64,000 nucleotides of DNA from Rhizobiales bacterium 65-79 (GTDB lineage: Bacteria > Pseudomonadota > Alphaproteobacteria > Rhizobiales > Rhizobiaceae): assembly GCA_001896885.1 (NCBI GenBank), contig MKRJ01000022.1, positions 38,073 to 102,072 on the forward strand. The letters run 5' to 3'. Position numbers and translations under genes: made by a program. Below are positions 31,806 to 40,609 of this stretch, piece by piece (within the stretch, counting starts at the first letter, position 1; every line of letters begins with the position of its first letter). Below the pieces are notes generated by a model. The model was not told the DNA's origin. It worked only from the letters and a program-made list of their open reading frames with translations, and searched no databases.

Positions 31806-31848
31806 TTCTCCCTCCCTTGACGAAGGCAGGAAAGCACCATCGTCAATG

Positions 31849-32184
31849 CCGAGCAAGCCTCCAGTGCACCGGCCTGCCGGTATAGGCGACAGGCGGCAGC
31901 AGCGCCGCGCTTACGACCATCAGCGGGACAAGCAGGAGTGGCGCGGCTGGTACAAGACAGCACGGTGGCAGGCCAGACGTGAGGCGCAGCTTAGGGCCTA
32001 CCCATTATGCGCCCTATGCGAGAAGGCAGGCACACTCACCCCGGCCAACGTCGCCGACCACGTCGATCGACATAATGGCGATTACGACCGCTTCTGGTAC
32101 GGCAAGATGCAGTCGCTCTGCGCGCCCTGCCATTCAAGCGAGAAGCAGCGGCAGGAGAATGAACATGGCACGCAGCGCAGGTGA
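31849..32184 (+). CDS. HNH endonuclease
   Basis: 111 residues. Basic N-terminus, then WYKTARWQARREAQLRAYPLCALCEKAGTLTPANVADHVDRHNGDYDRFWYGKMQSLCAPCHSSEKQRQE. The two CxxC pairs bind zinc, and ADHVDRHNGD with SLCAPCHSSEK forms the beta-beta-alpha-metal HNH site. HNH proteins beside terminase genes aid cos cleavage in HK97-like phages. Confidence 0.9.
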   Translation, partial: PSKPPVHRPAGIGDRRQQRRAYDHQRDKQEWRGWYKTARWQARREAQLRAYPLCALCEKAGTLTPANVADHVDRHNGDYDRFWYGKMQSLCAPCHSSEKQRQENEHGTQRR

Positions 32185-32527
32185 GATCACAATCGATGGC
32201 AGCGACATCCTCCGGAATATCCGGATCAACATCCGGTGGCCCCGTGCGCTCGGGCTGCGCATGTGGGTGGCCTCGCGCCTGTTTCAGCTTGGCGGATGGG
32301 TAAGCGGAACGAACGTGGTGGTCGAGATCGAGGCCGACATGACCGATGCTCGAAAGGCCAACACGCTCGACGAGGCGTCCTGCAATCCGGACGGCACCTA
32401 CAACGGCGCTCGCGCGCTATCATGGCTCTCCGACGTGCTGACCGGCGGCAAGGGCATGAGCGAGGGCGAGGTTCGCGAGATGTTCGCAGATGCGAAGGCG
32501 AAGAGGGAAATCGTTGCGCCGCGATGA
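32165..32527 (+). CDS. Hypothetical protein between HNH and terminase
   Basis: 120 residues; the start ATG at 32165 sits 7 nt after AGGAG. ITIDGSDILRNIRINIRWPRALGLRMWVASRLFQLGGWVSGTNVVVEIEADM gives a mixed pattern with one amphipathic hydrophobic stretch, then a charged tail. It overlaps the HNH gene by 20 bp. Function unknown; the position is common for small packaging accessory proteins. Confidence 0.65.
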   Translation: MARSAGEITIDGSDILRNIRINIRWPRALGLRMWVASRLFQLGGWVSGTNVVVEIEADMTDARKANTLDEASCNPDGTYNGARALSWLSDVLTGGKGMSEGEVREMFADAKAKREIVAPR

Positions 32528-32632
32528 GCTCATATTGCGCTGCGGGATGGCCCCCTCGAAAGTTCGGCAGGCTGGGTGCCTAGACCGGTCCGGGCCAAAA
32601 CTTCCACGCCGTCAAAATGGAGGCATTTTTGC

Positions 32633-33115
32633 ATGGCCGGCCGAAAGCGCACGCCTGACCGCCTCAAAATAGTCGCCGGGACCGATCGTCCGGACCGCAT
32701 GAACCCGACTGCACCAAAGCCGGCGACGGACTTGCCAGAGGCGCCGGAATGGCTCTCGACACGCGGCGCCGAGATATTCGAACAGCTCGTGACAATCATC
32801 GGTCCGATGGGAATTGGCTCAGCGACGGATACTGCAATGCTGGCGTTGGCGGCTTCACGATTGGAGGAGGTCGAGATCTGCACGGCCATGATCGAGGACG
32901 GCGGTCGGACCTTCGTGAGCAACATGACCTATGACGACGAGGGCCGGATCGTCAGCCAGCAGATCAAAGGTCACCCGGCCGTTGCGCAGCGGAGCGAGGC
33001 AATGCGGCATGCGCAGTCCCTGCTATCCGAATTCGGTCTGTCTCCGGCGGCGCGCTCCAAGGTCTCGGTGACCCCGCTCGATGACAAAAACCCGTTCGCT
33101 GCGCTCGCCGGCTGA
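32633..33115 (+). CDS. Terminase small subunit, P27 family
   Basis: 160 residues from the ATG at 32633 (GGAGG upstream). The N-terminus AGRKRTPDRLKIVAGTDRPDRMNPTAPKP, followed by APEWLSTRGAEIFEQL and helical LALAASRLEEVEICTAMI, with SLLSEFGLSPAARSKVSV at the end, is the P27/phage_terS pattern. It recognises the packaging site and feeds DNA to TerL. It overlaps TerL by 35 bp. Confidence 0.92.
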   Translation: MAGRKRTPDRLKIVAGTDRPDRMNPTAPKPATDLPEAPEWLSTRGAEIFEQLVTIIGPMGIGSATDTAMLALAASRLEEVEICTAMIEDGGRTFVSNMTYDDEGRIVSQQIKGHPAVAQRSEAMRHAQSLLSEFGLSPAARSKVSVTPLDDKNPFAALAG

Positions 33116-34802
33116 GTTTCCGCATGTCGAGTCCGGCAATCATTACGCTCAGGATGTTGTCAGCGGTAAGATACCAGCCTGCAAATGGGTGATCCTGGCT
33201 TGCAAGCGGCATCTCGACGATCTGGCGGCTTCGAAGAAGGCAGAATACCCATATCGGTTTGATGCGAAGACGGCAGAGAAGTGGTGCAGGTTCCTTGAAC
33301 TGCTGCCGCACACGAAAGGCGAATGGGCGCGCCGCGGCGAGAAGCTGAAGCTTGAGCCGTGGCAGTCCTTCAAGACGATCTGCCTGTTCGGCTGGCTCCG
33401 GAAGCAGGATGGGCTTCGGCGATTCCGCAAGGCACTGATCCTAGAGCCGAGAAAGAACGCGAAATCGACATGGGCGGCCGGCATCGGCCTCGGCATGATG
33501 TCGATCGATGGCGATCATGGGGCGGAGGTCTATTCGGGCGCTACGACAGAGAAACAGGCATGGGAGGTTTTCAAGCCGGCTCGGCTTATGGCGATGAAGA
33601 CGCCGACCTTCGTGCAGCACTTCGGGGTGACGGTCGGCGCGAAGAATATTCATCGTCTGGCGGATGGGTCGAAGTTCGAGCCGTTGATCGGCGATCCGGG
33701 CGACGGTGCTTCTCCGTCATGCGCCATTGTCGACGAGTATCACGAGCATACGAGTGACCGGATGGTCGACACGATGGAAACGGGCATGGGCGCCCGTGAG
33801 CAGCCGCTGTTGCTCATCATCACGACGGCCGGGGACAATCTGTCCGGGCCGTGCTTCGCCGCGGTGCAGGACGCCGAAAAGGTGCTCGAAGGGGTCGTCC
33901 AGAATGATGAGCTTTTCGTTCTGATCTATACCGTCGACAAGGATGACGACTGGTCGAGCGACCTCGCTCTGAGGAAGGCGAACCCGAACTATGACGTCAG
34001 CGTCAAAGGCGAGTTCCTGCAGGCGCGCCAACGGGACGCGAAACAGAACGCCCGCAAGATCGGCGTATTCAAGACCAAGCACCTGAATATGTGGGTGCAG
34101 GCGCGCAATGCCTATTTCGATGTGCAGAAATGGCAGGCCGCAGCCAACCCGGACCTTCGTCTGGAGGATTTCATCGGTCGGCGCTGCATCATGGCGCTGG
34201 ACCTGGCTTCAACCGTCGACGTTGCGGCGATGGAGCTGACGTTCGAGCACGAGGGCGGTTACGCTCGGTTCGGACGGTACTACTTGCCCGAGGCGACGAT
34301 CGAGTTGCCGGAGAACCAGCACTATCGCGGTTGGCGCGACGCTCCGGAGCAGTGGATCACGCAGACCGACGGCGACATGATCGACTACGTCACCATTCGT
34401 GACGACATTCTCGGCCTTCGGGATCAGGGCTTCTTGATCGATGAAGTCGCCTTTGATCCGCACCAGGCTCACATGATGATGGCCGAGCTGCGGGACGAGG
34501 GTTTCCAGACGATTGAGGTCCGGCCGCTGGTGCTGAACTTTTCGCCGGCAATGAAGCAGATGGACGGTCTGATCCGGTCGATGAAGATTGCCCACAACGG
34601 CGACCCAGTATTTACGTGGATGCTGTCGAACGTGGTGGCGAAAGCTGACGCCAAGGATAACGTCTATCCCCGCAAGGATCGTGAGCAGAACAAGATCGAT
34701 GGCCCAGTGGCGCACATGATGGCGCTGGCCCGATGGATGACCGGCGAGGTTGAAGGTCCTTCCGTCTACGAGACACGGGGCATTCTGGAGATAGAAGTTT
34801 GA
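33081..34802 (+). CDS. Terminase large subunit, HK97 type
   Basis: 573 residues. ATPase domain: Walker A EPRKNAKST (122-130; Ala replaces the common Gly), Walker B CAIVDEYHEH (214-223), coupling motif TTAG. The nuclease domain begins at ALDLAST with metal-binding Asp and ends near DGPVAHMMAL. It translocates DNA into the prohead and cuts it. Paired with a P27-type small subunit, as in cos phages. Confidence 0.93.
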   Translation: MTKTRSLRSPAEFPHVESGNHYAQDVVSGKIPACKWVILACKRHLDDLAASKKAEYPYRFDAKTAEKWCRFLELLPHTKGEWARRGEKLKLEPWQSFKTICLFGWLRKQDGLRRFRKALILEPRKNAKSTWAAGIGLGMMSIDGDHGAEVYSGATTEKQAWEVFKPARLMAMKTPTFVQHFGVTVGAKNIHRLADGSKFEPLIGDPGDGASPSCAIVDEYHEHTSDRMVDTMETGMGAREQPLLLIITTAGDNLSGPCFAAVQDAEKVLEGVVQNDELFVLIYTVDKDDDWSSDLALRKANPNYDVSVKGEFLQARQRDAKQNARKIGVFKTKHLNMWVQARNAYFDVQKWQAAANPDLRLEDFIGRRCIMALDLASTVDVAAMELTFEHEGGYARFGRYYLPEATIELPENQHYRGWRDAPEQWITQTDGDMIDYVTIRDDILGLRDQGFLIDEVAFDPHQAHMMMAELRDEGFQTIEVRPLVLNFSPAMKQMDGLIRSMKIAHNGDPVFTWMLSNVVAKADAKDNVYPRKDREQNKIDGPVAHMMALARWMTGEVEGPSVYETRGILEIEV

Positions 34803-34960
34803 GCACGGAACGGAACCGCAGACGAGTCGAAGATATTGCCGGCGTTCTTGGCGCCGCCTTTATCGTCGCCGGCGCCGGTATGATCTACCTGCCGGCCGGC
34901 CTGATCGTCTTTGGCGTCATGCTGTTTTCCGGTGCGATCCTGACGGCGAGGCGATCGTGA
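34799..34960 (+). CDS. Small two-helix membrane protein between TerL and portal
   Basis: 53 residues, start TTG at 34799 inside the TerL stop (TTGA) and stop inside the portal start (GTGA), so it is doubly coupled. Basic N-terminus STERNRRRVEDI, then GVLGAAFIVAGAGMIYL and PAGLIVFGVMLFSGAIL, a hydrophobic hairpin, and a basic end. The exact 4-nt overlaps on both sides show it is a real gene. Role unknown; a membrane anchor for assembly or a holin-like function is possible. Confidence 0.75.
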   Translation: MSTERNRRRVEDIAGVLGAAFIVAGAGMIYLPAGLIVFGVMLFSGAILTARRS

Positions 34961-36306
34961 GCCTTTTCGCAAATATGTTCGGGCCGCTATATCAGCCGGC
35001 CGGTACGCTTTCTTCGCCCGGCGGGTGGCTGATGCGAGCCATCGGGGGCGGCAAGACGAGCGCCGGCGTGCCGGTGTCTGAATATACGGCCATGCGACTG
35101 CCGGTCGTTTATGCCTGCGTGAACCGTATCAGCAACCCGATCGCATGGTTCCCACTCAAGATGTACCGGGCAAAGCCCGGCGGTGGAAAGGAAGTTGTGA
35201 CGCCTGGGCAACATCCATTTGCGGCGCGAATCGGGGTGCGGCCCAACGATCTGATGTCGTCGCGCACTGTGCGCAAGACGGCCCAGGCCCATGCGCTTCT
35301 GTGGGGCAATGGGTATATTGAGATTGAGCGCAATGGTCGCGGCCAGGGCGTGGGTCTCTATCCGCTGCAGCCCGACCGCACGCGGCCCGTGAAAGAGGAC
35401 GGGGAATTCTTCTTCCGCTCGACGATCGACGGTCGCAATGTCCGTTTCGATCCGAACGATGTGATCCACATCATGGATCAGTCGCAGGATGGTTATTGGG
35501 GCATCTCGCAAATCGCCATGGCGCGCGAAGCCGTGTCCATGGGGCTCGCCATGGAGATGTTCGGTGCGAAGTTCTTCGCCAACGACGCCAAGTCGGGAGG
35601 TTTCCTCCTTCACCCCGGCAAGTTGAGCCCGACTGCGAAACAAAACATCACCGGTAAGGATGGGGAGACAAAACGGAATCCGGACAATCCGGCCGCCGCC
35701 CTTGATGTGCAGGGCGGCCTTGACAATGCGCATCGGGTGAAGGTGCTCGAAGAGGGCATGAAGTTCGTCACGACGACGATCCCTCCCGAAGATGCGCAGT
35801 TCCTCGGCAGTCGTGAATTCCAGATCGCCGAGATCGCCCGGATTTTCGATGTGCCGCTCGTTTTGCTTCAGAGCCATGAGAAGACCACTTCGTGGGGCTC
35901 TGGCATTGAACAGCTGATGATCGGCTTCATTCGGCAAACGGTCGGCCCGTGGGTTGATGCATGGGAGCAGGAGCTGAACTGGAAACTCTTCACTGAGGAA
36001 GAGAAGGCGCAGGGCTACTACGTCAAATTCAACATGAATGCGCTGCTGCGTGGCGACATGGCCTCTCGCGCCGACTTCTATCAGAAGGTCTTCGCCGTTG
36101 GCGGCTTCTCACCGAACAAGATCCTCGAACTGGAAGACGAGGATGGCATTGGCGACATCGGCGACCATCATTTCGTGCCGGCAAACTTCGTCACTCTCGA
36201 TAAAGCCACCGATCCGGAGTACCAGCCGGCGAGCGGTCCTCAGAACGACAATCCGCCGGCTCCGAAGCGCATGGCGCCGATCCAACCGGCAGAGGAAGCT
36301 GCATGA
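34957..36306 (+). CDS. HK97-family portal protein
   Basis: 449 residues from GTG 34957. SEYTAMRLPVVYACVNRISNPIAWFPLKMYR, the GNGYIEIERNGRGQ strand and VIHIMDQSQDGYWGISQIAMAREAVSMGLAME are portal hallmarks, as is FQIAEIARIFDVPLVLLQSHEKTTSWGSGIEQLMIGFIRQTVGPWV. It forms the dodecameric DNA gateway of the capsid. Overlaps the protease gene by 4 nt. Confidence 0.95.
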   Translation: MSLFANMFGPLYQPAGTLSSPGGWLMRAIGGGKTSAGVPVSEYTAMRLPVVYACVNRISNPIAWFPLKMYRAKPGGGKEVVTPGQHPFAARIGVRPNDLMSSRTVRKTAQAHALLWGNGYIEIERNGRGQGVGLYPLQPDRTRPVKEDGEFFFRSTIDGRNVRFDPNDVIHIMDQSQDGYWGISQIAMAREAVSMGLAMEMFGAKFFANDAKSGGFLLHPGKLSPTAKQNITGKDGETKRNPDNPAAALDVQGGLDNAHRVKVLEEGMKFVTTTIPPEDAQFLGSREFQIAEIARIFDVPLVLLQSHEKTTSWGSGIEQLMIGFIRQTVGPWVDAWEQELNWKLFTEEEKAQGYYVKFNMNALLRGDMASRADFYQKVFAVGGFSPNKILELEDEDGIGDIGDHHFVPANFVTLDKATDPEYQPASGPQNDNPPAPKRMAPIQPAEEAA

Positions 36307-37193
36307 AATACGCCCATATCCTGCTAGCGGTCGCCTCGGAAATCTGGGCGATCGATCCGAACAAGATGGATCAGATCGTCGCGTTCCTGGCCCTGCAAGC
36401 GTCCGGCGAGAAGTTCACTGGCGAGGAGGTCGAGGCTCGTATCACGCGCCAGACGGAGACGAGCGTTCAGCGTCAGGAGGGCGTGGTGTCGATCCTGCCG
36501 CTCCGTGGCATCATCGCAAATCGGATGAATATGATGTCCGATATTTCCGGAGGAGCCAGTTCAGAGAAGTTCGGCAAGATGTTCGACGCCGCCGTTTCGG
36601 ATAGCGGGGTCAAGGCCATTGTCCTCGATGTGGAAAGCCCTGGCGGTGTCGTCTTCGGGGCCGACGAGTTGTCGAGCAAAATATTCGCGGCACGCGGCAC
36701 CAAGCCGATCATCGCCCATGTGAACGGGTATGCGGCTAGCGCCGCCTACTGGATCGCTTCAGCTGCAGATGAAATGGTGGTCACGCCATCCGGAGAGGTT
36801 GGCTCTATCGGCGTCGTCGGCGTCCATGACGACATCAGCGCAGCGCTGGAAAAGCTCGGCGTCAAGAAGACCGTCCAGTCGGCAGGCAAGTTCAAGACCG
36901 AGGGTAGCCAGTTCGGACCGCTCAGTGAGGAAGCGCTTGCCCATCGGCAGGCGCAGATTGACGCTTACTACGACAAGTTCGTCCGCGCCGTGGCTCGCAA
37001 CCGCAATGTTTCGTTGACTGCGGTGAAGGACGGCTTCGGGCAGGGCCGTATGGTCATGGCCGATGCTGCCGTGGCCGAAGGCATGGCCGACAAGATTGCC
37101 ACGCTGGACGAAACCATCGATCGGTTTGCCTCTCCGCAGGCGCCGCGGAAGAAGTTTGCCACGCAACGCGAGAAGCGGGCGCTCAGCCTTTAA
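36303..37193 (+). CDS. S49 (SppA-like) capsid maturation protease
   Basis: 296 residues. GVVSILPLRGIIANR, VKAIVLDVESPGGVV, nucleophile Ser146 in GYAASAAYWIASAADE, and the Lys of the AGKFKTEG segment (about 196-198) give the Ser-Lys dyad of signal-peptide-peptidase-type phage proteases. It should cleave the scaffold/delta domain of the capsid protein encoded next. Confidence 0.92.
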   Translation: MKYAHILLAVASEIWAIDPNKMDQIVAFLALQASGEKFTGEEVEARITRQTETSVQRQEGVVSILPLRGIIANRMNMMSDISGGASSEKFGKMFDAAVSDSGVKAIVLDVESPGGVVFGADELSSKIFAARGTKPIIAHVNGYAASAAYWIASAADEMVVTPSGEVGSIGVVGVHDDISAALEKLGVKKTVQSAGKFKTEGSQFGPLSEEALAHRQAQIDAYYDKFVRAVARNRNVSLTAVKDGFGQGRMVMADAAVAEGMADKIATLDETIDRFASPQAPRKKFATQREKRALSL

Positions 37194-37287
37194 CCCATCC
37201 CGTCATCGACGGTTGTGAATCGCGCTCCCGGGGCCGGCCGGGGCGATGCGAAGTCCTGTCCGGCGTTCAGCACTGAAAGGATAATCC

Positions 37288-38580
37288 ATGCTGAAGCAAC
37301 TCCGAGAGAAGCGCGCGAAGCTCGTCGCCGAGATGCGCGGAATTATTAAAGCCGCCGAAAATGAGGATCGTGACCTCACGGCGGAAGAGCAGACGGCTTT
37401 CGATACCGCTCAGGCATCGAAAGCCGATCTCGACAAGCGCATCGACCGCCTGGAGGGATTGGAAGCGTCCGAGGCCGCACTTGAGGAAGTTGTTCCGGCG
37501 GCTTCGCGTCGTGCGTCAATCCAGCGTCCCGGCGGCGACCCCGCTGCCCGTGAGTTCGAGAATATGGGCGAATTCCTGAACGCTGTCCGTTTTCACCCGA
37601 ACGATCAGCGTCTGGAATTTGTTGAAGGCGTTGGCGCTGAGGCGGATGAGAATGGCCCGCGCGCCGAAATGCGCATGGACAATGACCGCCAGGGCGGGTT
37701 CATGGTCCCGACGCAGTTCCGGTCGACCATCATGAGCGTGTCGCCGCAGGATGCCCTGGTTCGTCCCCGCGCGAACGTCATCCCGGCAGGCTCGTCGCCG
37801 GATGCGGGCATCACTATGCCAGCACTCGACCAGAGCGGCTCCAATCCGGGCAACGTCTTCGGCGGCATGACTTTCTCGTGGATCGAGGAGGGTGGCGATA
37901 AGCCGGAAACCGACGCCGAACTGAGGGGCGTCTCGCTCGTCCCGCATGAGATCGCTGGCTTCGTGACGGTGACCGACAAGCTGCTTCGCAACTGGCAGGC
38001 GTCGGCCGCCTTCCTGGAAAACCTCATGCGCGGCGGTGTTTCTGCGGCCGAGGATTATGCATTCCTTCGTGGCACTGGTGTCACGAAGCCGCTCGGTGCT
38101 TTGAATGCTCCGGTGCTCAAGACTGTCAACCGCCAGATCGCGAACCAGATCGTATACCTCGATCTTCTGAAGATGACGTCCATTCTGCTCATGCGCGGCG
38201 GTCAGCCTGTGTGGTCGGCGCCTCAGTCCGCGCTGATTTGGTTCGGCCAGTTGCAGGACCCGGAAGGGCATTACATCTGGAAACCCGATGCTCGCGACGG
38301 CTTTGCCGGAACGCTCATGGGGTATCCGCTGCGCTGGAACAACCGGGCACCGGCGCTTGGGAGCAAGGGCGACCTTCTCTTTGCCGATTGGTCGTACTAC
38401 CTGATAAAGGACGGCTCCGGCCCGTTCGTGGCAGCTTCAGAGCACGTCAAGTTCACCTCGAACAAGACAGTCGTGAAGATTTTCTGGAACGTGGACGGCG
38501 CTCCCTGGATGAACGCGCCCTTCACGGAAGAGAACGGCTACGAGGTTTCGCCCTTCGTCGCTCTCGACGTCCCGGCCTGA
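37288..38580 (+). CDS. Major capsid protein, HK97 fold
   Basis: 430 residues. Residues 1-100 are a Lys/Glu/Ala coiled coil (delta/scaffold domain: LREKRAKLVAEMRGIIKAAENEDRDLTAEEQTAFD). The HK97 fold follows with RQGGFMVPTQF, FSWIEEGGDKPETDAELRGVSLVPHEIAGFVTVTDKLLRNW, EDYAFLRGTGVTKPLGALN, WKPDARDGFAGTLMGYPLRWNNRAP and the C-terminal P-domain strand. A 94-bp gap with an AAGG site separates it from the protease. Confidence 0.96.
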   Translation: MLKQLREKRAKLVAEMRGIIKAAENEDRDLTAEEQTAFDTAQASKADLDKRIDRLEGLEASEAALEEVVPAASRRASIQRPGGDPAAREFENMGEFLNAVRFHPNDQRLEFVEGVGAEADENGPRAEMRMDNDRQGGFMVPTQFRSTIMSVSPQDALVRPRANVIPAGSSPDAGITMPALDQSGSNPGNVFGGMTFSWIEEGGDKPETDAELRGVSLVPHEIAGFVTVTDKLLRNWQASAAFLENLMRGGVSAAEDYAFLRGTGVTKPLGALNAPVLKTVNRQIANQIVYLDLLKMTSILLMRGGQPVWSAPQSALIWFGQLQDPEGHYIWKPDARDGFAGTLMGYPLRWNNRAPALGSKGDLLFADWSYYLIKDGSGPFVAASEHVKFTSNKTVVKIFWNVDGAPWMNAPFTEENGYEVSPFVALDVPA

Positions 38581-38653
38581 TAGGTCGTCGCGGGTCGGCT
38601 CTCGCCGGCCCGCTCCCCTTCGTTTCAACCCCTGACATGAAAGGAGATCGCCA

Positions 38654-39073
38654 ATGCGCGACCTCGCCAATCATCTCACGTTCAAGCGCGCGATCAGTCC
38701 GCAGGCGGCGCGCACGGATAATACCGCAATCGTCTCGGAGATCATCGATCTCGCGGGCTACAATTCGATGTGCTTCGCCATCAACATCGGAGCCAATACC
38801 GACACAAATGCGACCTTTGCCACGTTGGTCGAGCATGGCGATGCGGCCAATCTGTCGGACGCCGATGATGTTCCGGATTTGCAGCTCACGGGCACCGAGG
38901 CGGATGCCGGGTTCACGGCGGCCTCTGACGACAACTCGACGCGTAAAATCGGCTATGTCGGTCCAAAGCGTTACGTCCGGCTGACGATCACGCCGACCGG
39001 CAACGATTCCGGCAACATCTTCGTCACTGCGATCGCCGTTCTGTCCGGCTCCCGCTACTGGCCTGCCCTGTGA
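38654..39073 (+). CDS. Probable head decoration protein
   Basis: 139 residues, beta-rich with no signal: RDLANHLTFKRAISPQAARTDNTAIVSEIIDLAGYNSMCFAINIGANTDTNATF, then RYVRLTITPTGNDSGNIFVTAIAVLSG. It directly follows the capsid gene with an AAAGGAG site. Decoration is inferred from position and fold character. Confidence 0.7.
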   Translation: MRDLANHLTFKRAISPQAARTDNTAIVSEIIDLAGYNSMCFAINIGANTDTNATFATLVEHGDAANLSDADDVPDLQLTGTEADAGFTAASDDNSTRKIGYVGPKRYVRLTITPTGNDSGNIFVTAIAVLSGSRYWPAL

Positions 39074-39378
39074 AATTGAGCCCAGCCGACGCCCGGATCA
39101 TCGAGAGCCGGGCGTTCTCTCCATCAGAAATCTGGAGCAAACCAATGAGCAGGGCTTTCACGGTGCTCGCCGAATGCATTGATCATCGCAGCGGCAAGCG
39201 TTTTGCGAAGGGCAGCATCTTCGATCCGGCCCCGACCGCCGAACAGGCGCAACGTCTGGTGAAAGCCGGTTGCCTGCCGGAAGAGGCACTCACTATCGGC
39301 AACACGGCAAAGGTTGCCGAGAAGAGACCGGGGAAGGGGCAGAAGGCCACCTCCGCCGATCGCGACGCGGAGGATTGA
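39070..39378 (+). CDS. Hypothetical head-region protein
   Basis: 102 residues if it starts at GTG 39070 in the preceding stop codon (GTGA). An internal ATG at 39145 (MSRAFTVLAECIDHRSGKRFAKGSIFDPAP) is an equally likely start. The centre is a small beta domain with APTAEQAQRLVKAGCLPEEA, then a Lys-rich tail. Similar short proteins with a tail of charged residues occur between capsid and connector genes. Confidence 0.6.
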   Translation: MKLSPADARIIESRAFSPSEIWSKPMSRAFTVLAECIDHRSGKRFAKGSIFDPAPTAEQAQRLVKAGCLPEEALTIGNTAKVAEKRPGKGQKATSADRDAED

Positions 39379-39381
39379 CCG

Positions 39382-39618
39382 ATGGTGGAAAATCCCCGCA
39401 ATGGATCAGGAAAATGGGCTCCGGTAACCAAGGCCGATGCCGATCTGCCGGACGGTGTTTGCCGGGCGCTATTGGTTGGTACCGACGGCACTGCCAACCT
39501 TATGCAGCCTGACGGCACAATCCGTACCGATGTGCCACTGCAGGCCGGCTACAATCCCTTGTTTGTCCTTCAGGTCCGCACCGGCGGAACGGCGGACGAC
39601 ATTTGGGCGCTGTACTGA
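39382..39618 (+). CDS. Small spike-like structural protein
   Basis: 78 residues: GSGKWAPVTKADADLPDGVCRALLVGTDGTANLMQPDGTIRTDVPLQAGYNPLFVLQVRTGGTADDIWALY. This beta-strand pattern resembles small rhizobial/rhodobacteral phage proteins that cap or decorate the virion. It lies in the connector gene string, 3 bp after the previous stop. Confidence 0.65.
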   Translation: MVENPRNGSGKWAPVTKADADLPDGVCRALLVGTDGTANLMQPDGTIRTDVPLQAGYNPLFVLQVRTGGTADDIWALY

Positions 39619-39620
39619 TC

Positions 39621-40235
39621 ATGTCCCTTCGGGTCATCACGCCGCCCGCACCGATCGTCGATACGACAGATCTCTTGATCGACGATTCGGACGGACTACG
39701 CGCGGTGTTGGTCATTGCCGCTGTGACAGAAATGATCGATGGCCCAACCGGATGGCTCGGCCGCGCGCTCGGACCGCAGACACTCGAATATTCCGGCTGG
39801 TTCGGTCATTGCCACATCCGGCTTCCGTGTCCGCCGATCATCAAGATCGTGGGCGTCTTTGCCGTCGACAAGGATGGCGTTGAAACCGAAATAGATGCCG
39901 GTGACTACCGGCTCGACGACGATTGTCTGATCATCGCGGATGGCACCGCGTGGGACCGGTGTGAGAAGCACCGTATCCGTTACAAGGCCGGCTATAACGG
40001 CATGTCCGGCGCCGCTGAAGGCGAACTACAGACCGGCGATGTACCTGCCAGAGCGCAGCAGGCCATCATCCTTGCCGCACAGCACATGATCAACACCGGC
40101 TCGGAAAATCTCTTCCTCAGCGTCGATGAGGTCGAAGGCATCGGGCGCAAACAATACGTCGTCTCCGACGCGGCGCGCGCCACGATCGAGGCGACGTGCG
40201 ACCGCCTCCTCATGGGGCTGAGGGTATTTGCATGA
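39621..40235 (+). CDS. Head-tail adaptor (gp6-like) protein
   Basis: 204 residues from ATG 39621. LLIDDSDGLRAVLVIAAVTEMIDGPTGWLGRALGPQTLEYSG, then CPPIIKIVGVFAVDKDGVETEIDAGDYRLDD and a helical C-terminus AQQAIILAAQHMINTG. This is the adaptor type (HK97 gp6/phiE125 gp8) that forms a ring under the portal. Confidence 0.82.
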   Translation: MSLRVITPPAPIVDTTDLLIDDSDGLRAVLVIAAVTEMIDGPTGWLGRALGPQTLEYSGWFGHCHIRLPCPPIIKIVGVFAVDKDGVETEIDAGDYRLDDDCLIIADGTAWDRCEKHRIRYKAGYNGMSGAAEGELQTGDVPARAQQAIILAAQHMINTGSENLFLSVDEVEGIGRKQYVVSDAARATIEATCDRLLMGLRVFA

Positions 40236-40609
40236 CGCCGGCGTCAGCCATTGCCTCGCTGGATAAGCAGCTCGCCGAACATGGTGAGGACTGCACCCTA
40301 CGTCGCAAGGAAGGCTCCCCGCCCATCGAGAAGGACGTGACCGTTCGCGCCTCGGTGCGCGGCGTCCGCTCGAACGAGGTCGTCGGAGCGGTGACGCAGG
40401 CCTATTCCAAGGTCGTGATCTCGATGACGCAGATATTGGCGTCAAGCTGGCCGGCCGGGCACACGGTAACGCCCGGTGCCGTCGATCCGCGCCTTCCTCG
40501 CGCCAACGATTTCCTCGTGGTGAAGGGAAAGGTGAGGCAGATCATGTTCGCCGATCCGATCGCAATCGATGACACGGTGGTTCGCGTCAATCTGATGGTG
40601 GCTGGCTGA
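40232..40609 (+). CDS. Head closure / stopper protein
   Basis: 125 residues from ATG 40232 overlapping the adaptor stop. ASIASLDKQLAEHGEDCTLRRKEGSPPIEKDVTVRASVRGVRSNEVVGAVTQAYSKVVISMTQI and LPRANDFLVVKGKVRQIMFADPIAIDDTVVRVNLMV show the stopper beta-barrel pattern. Position between adaptor and gp10-like gene supports this. Confidence 0.75.
   Translation: MTPASAIASLDKQLAEHGEDCTLRRKEGSPPIEKDVTVRASVRGVRSNEVVGAVTQAYSKVVISMTQILASSWPAGHTVTPGAVDPRLPRANDFLVVKGKVRQIMFADPIAIDDTVVRVNLMVAG

Noticed and set aside
31362..31820. Plus-strand frame beginning VRSAGLEPATARFEV
   Set aside because: This is the well-known false translation of the antisense strand of a tRNA gene; tRNA-Arg(TCG) lies there.
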